Below are positions 20,219 to 25,696 of a stretch of DNA of 25,696 nucleotides, one piece after another. The stretch's first letter is position 1. Each line of letters begins with the position of its first letter. The position numbers and the translations under genes are program-made. Origin of the DNA: SCTD01 sp046593875 (lineage in GTDB: Bacteria > Actinomycetota > Actinomycetes > Mycobacteriales > SCTD01); NCBI GenBank assembly GCA_046593875.1, contig JBKJQQ010000262.1, positions 1 to 25,696 on the forward strand. Reading direction: 5' to 3'. Below the pieces are notes generated by a model. The model was not told the origin of the DNA and ran no database searches. It worked only from the letters and a program-made list of their open reading frames with translations.

Positions 20219-21049
20219 TCACGCGTGCGCGGCTGCTTCGGCCGCCTCGACCCGGTCCAGCTCCTCCACCAGCGCCCACCACAGCGCCCAGTCTCGGTGG
20301 TCCATCCCCTCACTGCTGTGCTCGTGCGCGATGCCGAGCCTGAAGCGATCCCGCAGCGCGAAGCTCCGGCCCCAGTGGCCCGTCGCGTCGAGCTGCGCCA
20401 GCTCGACGAGCAGCTCGCGCAGCGCGAGCAGGGCCACCGAGTCCTCGAGCCGGTCCCCGACCACGAGCGGTTGCAGCTCCACCGCCAGGGCCAGCAACGG
20501 CGCGCGACTGACCTCCAGCCGGACCAGTCGCAGCATCTCCACCAAGGCGAGGTGTCCCTGCGGGCTCAGGCCCTCGCCGGGCCCGACGACGGCGGGCTCG
20601 GCCTCGACCAGCACGGTGCGCGGTGGCAGGACGTCGAAGGCGCACGCGATCTCGACCACGAGGTCGGGGTGCACGTAGCCGGTGACTGCATCGCCCACCG
20701 CGGCCTGCACCGTCGCCGCGTCCAGGACCGGCGGGACCAGCAAAGAGCGCACGACGGTGCCGGCCGGTCGGTCGCGGGCGACCGCGCTGACCAGGATCAG
20801 CCGCGCGGGACGCAGGACCTCCAGCCGCTGCGCGACGGCGACACCGCCGTAGTGCAGCTCCTCGGCGAACACCCCGCCGCCCAGGCCCTCGTCCTGGAGC
20901 TGCTCGACGACGAGCCGGCCCAGGTCGAGGTCGGACTGGAACAGCTCGCTGACCCCGCCGATCAGCACGGGGACGGGAGCGGCGTCCCGGGCCCGGTCGG
21001 TCGTGGCCGCAGCGCTCGCGCCCGCCCGGGTCAGGCCGGCGTCAGTCAC
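20219..21049 (-). CDS. HyaD-like pseudo-endopeptidase with C-terminal extension
   Basis: A 276-aa protein directly downstream of the large subunit gene, its GTG overlapping that gene's stop as GTGA. Residues about 26-175 resemble hydrogenase maturation proteases: VPVLIGGVSELFQSDLDLGRLVVEQL for the G-x-G-N-x-L-x-x-DDGVG strand and helix, ARLILVSAVARDRPAGTVVR for liiVDAv, and LPPRTVLVEAEP for the final strand. The metal ligands are mostly gone (SAV for DAV; DLDLG for DDGVG), so protease activity is unlikely. About 100 more residues form a helical domain (LVEMLRLVRLEVSRAPLLALAVEL onward) ending in an acidic HA-rich tail. A large-subunit chaperone or structural subunit is a reasonable guess. A true HyaD-type protease is encoded at 17698-18192. 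Confidence 0.75.
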   Translation of the reverse strand: MTDAGLTRAGASAAATTDRARDAAPVPVLIGGVSELFQSDLDLGRLVVEQLQDEGLGGGVFAEELHYGGVAVAQRLEVLRPARLILVSAVARDRPAGTVVRSLLVPPVLDAATVQAAVGDAVTGYVHPDLVVEIACAFDVLPPRTVLVEAEPAVVGPGEGLSPQGHLALVEMLRLVRLEVSRAPLLALAVELQPLVVGDRLEDSVALLALRELLVELAQLDATGHWGRSFALRDRFRLGIAHEHSSEGMDHRDWALWWALVEELDRVEAAEAAAHA

Positions 21050-22943
21050 CGCCGCACGAGCAGGTGTTGACCTCGCGGACGACCTCGCCGTCGCCGGTGT
21101 GGGCGTGCGTCGTGCACGGCATGCACGGGTCGAAGCTGCGGATCCCCCGCAGCATGTCGATGCTGGTGAACGTCGACGGGTCGGTGAGGTCCTCGATGAT
21201 CGGCGTGTTCATGACCGCCTCCTCGTACGGGCCGGGCTGGCCCCAGGGATCGCGCGGCGAGGCGTTGATGGTGGACGGCGTGCAGATCTGGTAGTTGGTG
21301 ATCTTGCCCTTGTCCATGACCAGGTGGTGCGTCAGCCAGCCGCGGCCCGCGCCCCACCAGCCGACGGCCACCCGCTCGTCCTGCGGGATCGCCTTCTCCA
21401 GCTCCTCGGGGTTGAGCGTGGCCACCTTGCGCTCACCCTGCTTGAACAGCTTGTAGGCCTCGAACAGGCTCTCCAGCCCGACCAGCTGGCTGAACAGGTA
21501 GTGGTAGGCGCGGCCGCGGTTGCGCTCGAAGGCGTTCCACTTGTCCGGCACGTGCCACTCGACCTCGCGCTCGCCGGTCTCCCCCTTGGGGACCAGGAAG
21601 CGCATGCTGTGGCCGGTGGACTCCATGTAGTCGCTCTGCGGCATCTTCTGCGCGAGCGCCGTGGTGAGCAGCCGCGTGTAGCAGCCGGCCTCGACGACCT
21701 GCCGGTCCCAGCGCGGCGCGCAGGCCCAGGTGTACTTGTCCTTCCAGTCGCGCGCGCCCGGCTTGGGCAGCGTGCGCTTGTTCCACGGGTGGTAGGGCGA
21801 GATCGGGTTGCCGATCGGGTCGGTCGCAAAGCGCGAGGACTTGGACTCCTCGTAGTAGGAGTGCTCGACGAACTCCTCCCAGCCGATGTTGATGTCGGTG
21901 AGGCGGGTCGTGACGAGCTTGCCGTCGAGGACGACTCCCGGTGTGCTCCAGCGCTTCTCGCCCCAGGAGTTGCAGTTCTCGTACTTGGCGTCGTAGGCGT
22001 AGGGGTCGTCCCAGTAGCCGGGGTCGATCTGGTTGGTCGGCCGGTAGCCGACCATCTGGTAGCGCTCGTCGGCCTCGTAGAAGAAGGCCGGGATGTCGTC
22101 CCAGACCGCCATCATCCGCTGGGCGTAGTCGAACAGCCGGCCGAGCTTGGAGTGGTACTCGTTCAGCGTCTGCAGCGTCAGCGTGGTGGAGACGCCCCCG
22201 GGGACGACGTTCTGCGGGTGCGGGTACTTGCCGGTGAGGATGACGACCATCTCGCGGGACAGCCGGGTGAACTCCAGGCCCTCGCGGTAGAGCGCCCCGG
22301 TCAGTGGGTTGAGCGCCGTCATCAGGTCGGACATCTTCTTGAAGCCGTGGATGTGCTCGCTCGGGCACGCCCAGCTCTCCGCCTTGGGCCACAGCTCAGG
22401 GTTGGAGGATCGGATGACGGACTCGGAGTAGTCCGGCCCGGCCAGCAGGTAGAGGTGCAGCGGGTTGTCGTAGCCCATCTCCGCGGCCTCGGTCATGTTG
22501 CGCACCACCGTCCCGAGCGGCGGCGGGGCGATGCCCATCGCCTGCTCGATCGCGTAGGCGGCCGCGTGCGCGTGGACGCCGCCGCACACGCCGCAGGCGC
22601 GGGAGGACACGAAGATGGCGTCGCGCGGGTCGCGGCCCATGAGGATGACCTCGTAGCCGCGGAAGAGGGTGGCCTGGGCGTGCGAGTCGAGGTACTCGCC
22701 CTTGTCGAGGTCGGCGGTCACGTGCACCGCCAATGCACCCGCGATGCGGGTGACGGGGTCCATGTTGAGGTCCTTGATGTGCCCGTTGCGCTTGACCAGC
22801 CGCTCGATCCGGGCGGTGCGCTCCTCCTCCGTCATCCCGACGTCGGGCTTGGCCACCGTCACGTCGTAGGGGTTCGGGATGCCGCCCCGCAGCGTGGCCA
22901 CGCCGCCTTCGTCGAACTCGACGGGCAGGGTCTTGAAGCACAT
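21046..22943 (-). CDS. [NiFe]-hydrogenase large (catalytic) subunit
   Basis: A 633-aa large subunit. The [NiFe] site ligands are all Cys: L1 motif SSRACGVCGGVH (Cys117, Cys120) and L2 motif DPCMPCTTH (Cys607, Cys610), with MDPVTRIAGALAVHV marking the N-terminal strand. Sequence runs such as DPIGNPISPYHPWNKRTLP and SFDPCMPC recall the group 1h and related uptake hydrogenases of actinomycetes, but the L1 motif (ACGVCGGVH) differs from group 1h as I remember it. The expected cleavage after His613 removes AHTGDGEVVREVNTCSCGGD, a 20-residue tail with two Cys. The enzyme splits H2 to protons and electrons. ATG at 22943 has a GAGGAG ribosome binding site and lies 36 bp after the small-subunit gene. 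Subgroup assignment needs a phylogeny. Confidence 0.97.
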
Positions 22944-22979
22944 GCGGGGCTCCTCGGGCTGGCGGGGCAGAGCTCAGGG

Positions 22980-24377
22980 TCAGGAACGGACGCGCTCGCG
23001 GTCGGTGCTCTCGGGCTCCCGGCCCCAGACGTCGGCCTCGTTGCGGGCGGTGTCCTTGGCGCGCCGCAGCTTGTCGTAGAAGTGGTGGCCGAGATCGGCC
23101 AGCGGCGACGGTTCGTACTTCTCGCGCGAGAAGGCCGAAGGCGTGGCGCCCTGCTGGTCCCAGCGCACCTCGCGGTTGAGGTTGTTGTTGCTGAACTTGC
23201 GCAGCGGGCGGATGACGCTGCCGACCATGCGCGAGACGGTGGTCGAGGCGAGCGAGCCAGGGGGGCGCTTGTAGAACGGCGTGAACTTGTCCGGGAAGCC
23301 AGGCATCGTGCAGCCGATGCAGGCGCCGCCGGCGTTCATGCAGCCGCCGATGCCCTTCACGGCGCCGCGCGAGGTGATGTTGCAGTTGACGACCGGTCCC
23401 CAGCAGCCCAGCTCGACGAGGCACTCCTTGTCGCCGTACTGCTCGGCGAACACGCCCTCCTCGTAGTAGCCGGCCCGGGGGCAATGACGGTGCACGGTCT
23501 CGCCGAACAGCCACGCCGGGCGGCCGAGCTCGTCGAACTCCGGCAGCGGGGCCAAGCCGTTCAAGAAGAGCAGCACAGCGGCGGCCGTCTCGAGGTAATT
23601 GTCGCCGACCGGCGAGCAGCCGGGGATGTTGACAATGGGCACCCCGAAGGCCGACCGGTAGTCCTTGCCGAGGTAGTCCATCATCCCCATGGCGTTGGTG
23701 ACGTTGCCCTTGGCCGCCGGGATACCGCCCCAGGTGGCGCACGTGCCGATGGCGATGACGGCGGCCGCTCCGGGGGCGAGACGGTCGAGCCATTCCATCG
23801 ACGTGTACTGGCGGCCGGTCACCGGGTCTTCCCCGAGGCCCATCCAGAACCCATCACCGGCGATGCGCTCGTCCATGACCGAGCCTTCCCACGTGACGAC
23901 ATACGGCGCATCGAGCTGTCCGGTGGCCGCCATCTCGAGGTTGGCCACCCACTCGGGGCCCGACTCGACCGACAGCACCGTGTGCACGATCTCGACGCGC
24001 GGCAGACCGGGGATGATGCCGGCGAGCAGGTGCTCGACGCGGGGGTGGGTCGCACCGGAGACGGCCACGGTGCAACCGTCACACGAGGCGCCCACGAGCC
24101 AGATCAGATAGATCTTCTCGAGGGGGCCGAGGCGAAGGGTGTCGTCGGGGGCCGCCATCCCGCGGCTGCGGATGGCAATCGGGGCCAGGGGGTCGTCGGC
24201 CTTGTACTTCCAGGCCTGCATCTCCGAGCCGCCCGGCATCGGCCCAGCCACGCTGACGCTGACCGGTTCCTGTGACTCGGAGTCCACTTCGTTGGCGCCT
24301 TCGGGTGTGACCTCGGCGTCGCTGCTGCCACCCATGCGCCGTCGGCGACTACGGGTGCTGTCGTCCCCCATCGTCAT
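22980..24377 (-). CDS. [NiFe]-hydrogenase small (electron-transfer) subunit
   Basis: A 465-aa small subunit. Proximal cluster ligands: GASCDGCTV (Cys99, Cys102), GTCATWGG (Cys213) and PGCSP (Cys254). Distal cluster: HRHC (His296, Cys299), Cys319 and Cys325. Medial cluster: Cys332, Cys353 and Cys356, with an additional Cys346. The second Cys of CDGC is retained, whereas I recall group 1h enzymes having Asp there. About 75 residues precede the first conserved strand; they are polar, with an RRRR patch but no hydrophobic stretch, so this is not a Tat signal. There is no C-terminal membrane helix. The enzyme is therefore probably cytoplasmic. Start: ATG 24377 is 5 nt after AAGGGGG; GTG 24380 and ATG 24371 are alternatives. 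First gene of the structural operon. Confidence 0.96.
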   Translation of the reverse strand: MTMGDDSTRSRRRRMGGSSDAEVTPEGANEVDSESQEPVSVSVAGPMPGGSEMQAWKYKADDPLAPIAIRSRGMAAPDDTLRLGPLEKIYLIWLVGASCDGCTVAVSGATHPRVEHLLAGIIPGLPRVEIVHTVLSVESGPEWVANLEMAATGQLDAPYVVTWEGSVMDERIAGDGFWMGLGEDPVTGRQYTSMEWLDRLAPGAAAVIAIGTCATWGGIPAAKGNVTNAMGMMDYLGKDYRSAFGVPIVNIPGCSPVGDNYLETAAAVLLFLNGLAPLPEFDELGRPAWLFGETVHRHCPRAGYYEEGVFAEQYGDKECLVELGCWGPVVNCNITSRGAVKGIGGCMNAGGACIGCTMPGFPDKFTPFYKRPPGSLASTTVSRMVGSVIRPLRKFSNNNLNREVRWDQQGATPSAFSREKYEPSPLADLGHHFYDKLRRAKDTARNEADVWGREPESTDRERVRS

Positions 24378-24400
24378 CACTTCCCCCTTGTGCGAGCACC

Positions 24401-24418
24401 CCGCCGATCGCTCGGCGG
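24401..24418 (-). promoter_or_regulatory. hairpin in the 5' leader of the hydrogenase structural operon
   Basis: CCGCCGA-TCGC-TCGGCGG is a perfect 7-bp stem with a 4-nt loop, 23 nt upstream of the small-subunit start on the minus strand. It sits between the operator-like palindrome and the ribosome binding site, so it would be in the mRNA leader. It could stabilise the message or affect translation. Confidence 0.4.
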
Positions 24419-24424
24419 TCCGTC

Positions 24425-24443
24425 TAGGTGCACGCTACACCTA
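24425..24443. promoter_or_regulatory. operator-like palindrome TAGGTG-N7-CACCTA
   Basis: A perfect 6-7-6 inverted repeat (TAGGTG 24425-24430, CACCTA 24438-24443) in the 125-bp divergent region between the structural operon and the small TM operon. It could bind a dimeric regulator that controls both directions. Half-sites of the same hexamer occur in the other two divergent regions of the island (13980-13985 and 16361-16366). Confidence 0.45.
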
Positions 24444-24502
24444 CAACCCTTCGCAGGAGTAGCGTCTCCGGCACCGTCACAAGGCGAGTCAAGGGGGGCC
24501 TG

Positions 24503-24754
24503 ATGAGTGGATGGGTGATTGGCTGGATCGTCGGCACCGTCGTGGTGGTGGTGGTCGTCGTACTGTTGCTGCTCATGATCCGCGGCGCCGCGAGAGCGGC
24601 GGCGAAGGCCGAAGCGATCGTCGAGGCGCTGGTCGAGAGCGAGCGGAACACGGCGCCGCTTTGGGCCGTCGACACGACGAACCAGGTCGCAGGGCGAATC
24701 GTGGCCGCGGCGACCGCGGCCCGCGAGCATCTGGCTTCGAAGGCGGCGGTATGA
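24503..24754 (+). CDS. 83-aa single-TM small protein (family 1, hydrogenase-linked)
   Basis: An 83-residue protein with a strongly hydrophobic N-terminal helix (about 4-27, WVIGWIVGTVVVVVVVVLLLL). A charged helical tail follows, with ERNTAPLWAVDTTNQV. The next gene's product has ARNTATTWMLGTTSVK, the same RNTA-x2-W-x3-TT spacing, so the two are paralogues. The ATG follows AAGGGGGG (24491-24498). It opens the plus-strand operon that diverges from the hydrogenase structural genes, and its stop overlaps the next ATG (ATGA). No known domain; a membrane partner of the hydrogenase is the simplest guess. Confidence 0.8.
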   Translation: MSGWVIGWIVGTVVVVVVVVLLLLMIRGAARAAAKAEAIVEALVESERNTAPLWAVDTTNQVAGRIVAAATAAREHLASKAAV

Positions 24755-25008
24755 GCACGAACTCCTACTGGGCCATATCGCTCGGGCTCGGCCTCGTCGT
24801 CGCCGTGGTCGCTGTCATCTTGTTGCAGGCCTTCTACCTGCAGGTGCGCCGCATCGAGCGCGGCGCCGAGGCGGTCTGGGCCGCGGGCAAGACCGTGGCC
24901 CGCAACACGGCCACGACCTGGATGCTCGGCACGACCTCAGTGAAGCTCGACGCCTTGACGGAGGAAGCCTTGAAGCACGACGCTTTCCTGCGCGGGAACG
25001 GAGCCTGA
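24751..25008 (+). CDS. 85-aa single-TM small protein (family 1, hydrogenase-linked)
   Basis: An 85-residue protein: N-terminal membrane helix (about 9-30, SLGLGLVVAVVAVILLQAFYL), then a basic turn (QVRRIERG) and a helical tail with RNTATTWMLGTTSVKLDALTEEAL. It has the same length as the protein at 16421-16678 and shares the RNTA-x2-W-x3-TT motif with the gene before it. Basic residues after the helix suggest the tail is cytoplasmic. ATG overlaps the preceding stop; the next gene starts 1 bp after its own stop. Function unknown, inferred hydrogenase-associated. Confidence 0.8.
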   Translation: MSTNSYWAISLGLGLVVAVVAVILLQAFYLQVRRIERGAEAVWAAGKTVARNTATTWMLGTTSVKLDALTEEALKHDAFLRGNGA

Positions 25009-25009
25009 C

Positions 25010-25306
25010 ATGCGTACCTTCCTCATCATCGGAACGGTCGTCGAGATCCTGCTCGTCGCGGTCGTGCTGGCGGTCTATCTCGCCGCCGTCGCCCGGTCGC
25101 TGCTGCGGACATCCGCGTTGCTCGGCAAGGTGGCGTTCGGCGTCCGGGCCATCGAGACCCAGTGCGACGTGATCGGTCCCGCGGTCACCAAGATCAACGG
25201 GCAACTGGCAACCATCGCCGGCGCCCTCGACGGCGTCGCCACCATGGCCGAGGCGGCGACGGGCGGGGCCCCTTCAGCGCCGGCCTCAGGGCGACGCCGT
25301 GGCTGA
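25010..25306 (+). CDS. 98-aa single-TM small protein (family 2, hydrogenase-linked)
   Basis: A 98-residue protein with an N-terminal membrane helix (about 4-27, FLIIGTVVEILLVAVVLAVYLA). The tail carries LLGKVAFGVRAIETQ and VTKINGQLATIAGALDGV, closely matching the protein at 16689-16955 (LGKVVFGVASIAHR, VGEINGDLIGVADALEAL). The pair order family 1 then family 2 is the same at both loci, which points to duplication of a two-gene unit. The C-terminus adds a basic GRRRG end. Its stop lies inside the first codons of the next gene (8-bp overlap), indicating coupling. Confidence 0.82.
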   Translation: MRTFLIIGTVVEILLVAVVLAVYLAAVARSLLRTSALLGKVAFGVRAIETQCDVIGPAVTKINGQLATIAGALDGVATMAEAATGGAPSAPASGRRRG

Positions 25307-25696
25307 GGTCGCCGAGCCCAAGTCGGATGCGCTGCGCAGTCTCTACTGGCGCAGCGAGATCCTGCAGGTGATGTTCTGGCTGCAAGGCGAGGGCTTCGGT
25401 GACATCGTCGATCCTCCGCTGCTCGAACGCTTCCTCGGCGTCGATGCACGCGTCGGGCTGGCCTTCCTCGACCGACTCGTCGACGAGGGTTACCTGACGT
25501 GCGACGGCACGTGGTTCCGCCTCTCCGAGCGCGGTCATGCCGAGGGAGCGGCCGAGTTCGCCAGTTCGTTCGACGACCTGTTGAAGCCGACCCACGGCGA
25601 GTGCAGCGCCGACTGCTGGTGCCACGCCTCACCCGAGGAAGCCGACGCCTGTGTCGCCTCACGGCTCCTGCACGACCACGACGACGAGGACGGGAT
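25299..25696 (+). CDS. Cys-rich, possibly winged-helix protein (cut by window end)
   Basis: A GTG-started frame of at least 132 residues that runs off the right edge. Residues about 10-85 look like a small winged-helix unit: LRSLYWRSEILQVMFWLQGEG, LLERFLGVDARVGLAFLDRLV, then a wing EGYLTCDGTWFRLSERG. A Cys-rich segment follows, HGECSADCWCH with a later Cys (Cys102, Cys106, Cys108, Cys118), a possible Fe-S or zinc site. The end is His/Asp-rich. The GTG overlaps the stop of the small TM gene by 8 bp, the same arrangement seen at 17137. It could be a metal- or redox-responsive regulator, or a cluster-carrying subunit of the hydrogenase. The family is not recognised. Confidence 0.7.
   Translation, partial: MAEVAEPKSDALRSLYWRSEILQVMFWLQGEGFGDIVDPPLLERFLGVDARVGLAFLDRLVDEGYLTCDGTWFRLSERGHAEGAAEFASSFDDLLKPTHGECSADCWCHASPEEADACVASRLLHDHDDEDG

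Noticed and set aside
21046..21108. Selenocysteine in the large subunit (as in NiFeSe hydrogenases)
   Set aside because: All four active-site ligands are encoded by Cys codons and the gene has no internal TGA in frame.
21003..24275. A 1090-codon open frame on the plus strand opposite the hydrogenase structural genes
   Set aside because: It is the antisense mirror of the large and small subunit genes in GC-rich DNA; its product is low-complexity Arg/Val/Gly/Leu-rich with no domain.
24320..24377. Tat signal peptide in the small subunit (RRRR near the N-terminus)
   Set aside because: No hydrophobic segment or cleavage-like site follows the arginines before the first Fe-S motif; the sequence is polar and acidic for about 50 residues.

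Overview
The window is very GC-rich, codon-biased DNA from an actinomycete. The best marker is the block whiB7 / uvrD2 / mycoredoxin (about 2.9-6.1 kb), the same neighbourhood known in Mycobacterium tuberculosis (whiB7-uvrD2-mrx1). GTG starts, GTGA/ATGA stop-start overlaps and several TANNNT-N6/7-start (leaderless) promoters fit the same phylum. A soil lineage such as Frankiales, Geodermatophilales or a relative is likely, but this is inference and the genus cannot be fixed.

Layout. 1-7.7 kb is chromosomal housekeeping and stress genes: the N-terminus of a DEAD-box RNA helicase, a conserved hypothetical, an SRPBCC protein, an alkaline-phosphatase-superfamily enzyme whose motifs are in permuted order, a 56-aa small protein, WhiB7 with a leader peptide and attenuator-like hairpin, UvrD2, a mycoredoxin-type glutaredoxin, a GAF-ANTAR regulator and a uridine-kinase-like protein that seems to start at CTG. 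From 7.7 kb to the right edge everything belongs to one [NiFe]-hydrogenase island. Maturation genes come first: hypF on the plus strand; hypC, a SIS-HypC fusion, a GmhA-like SIS isomerase, hypD and hypE as one overlapping minus-strand operon. Next are three CooC-like MinD-type ATPases (two plus, one minus), two tiny single-TM proteins, a DUF1059 protein and a NifU-C protein, then a HyaD-type maturation endopeptidase, a TPR protein and a BirA-like protein. The structural operon (small subunit, large subunit, degenerate endopeptidase-like protein) is on the minus strand. Diverging from it is a plus-strand operon of three more tiny TM proteins and a Cys-rich protein cut by the window end.

How it works together. 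The large and small subunits carry the full set of [NiFe] and three-cluster Fe-S ligands but no Tat signal and no membrane anchor, so the enzyme is probably cytoplasmic. The small TM proteins that flank the island as two related gene pairs are the obvious candidates for docking it to the membrane or quinone pool. HypCDEF would make the Fe(CN)2CO group. No hypA or hypB is present; the CooC-like ATPases, normally nickel-insertion factors for CO dehydrogenase, may supply nickel instead, although no CODH is in the window.

The most striking item is the second CooC-like ATPase (14794-15528). An in-frame TGA at 15109-15111 falls on the second Cys of the CxC metal-binding motif of CooC. The reading frame continues intact for another 138 codons, and a 7-bp hairpin with an AGUU loop lies 12 nt downstream, where a bacterial SECIS element should be. 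This looks like an undescribed selenocysteine-containing nickel-handling ATPase, with a nonsense mutation or base error as the main alternative.
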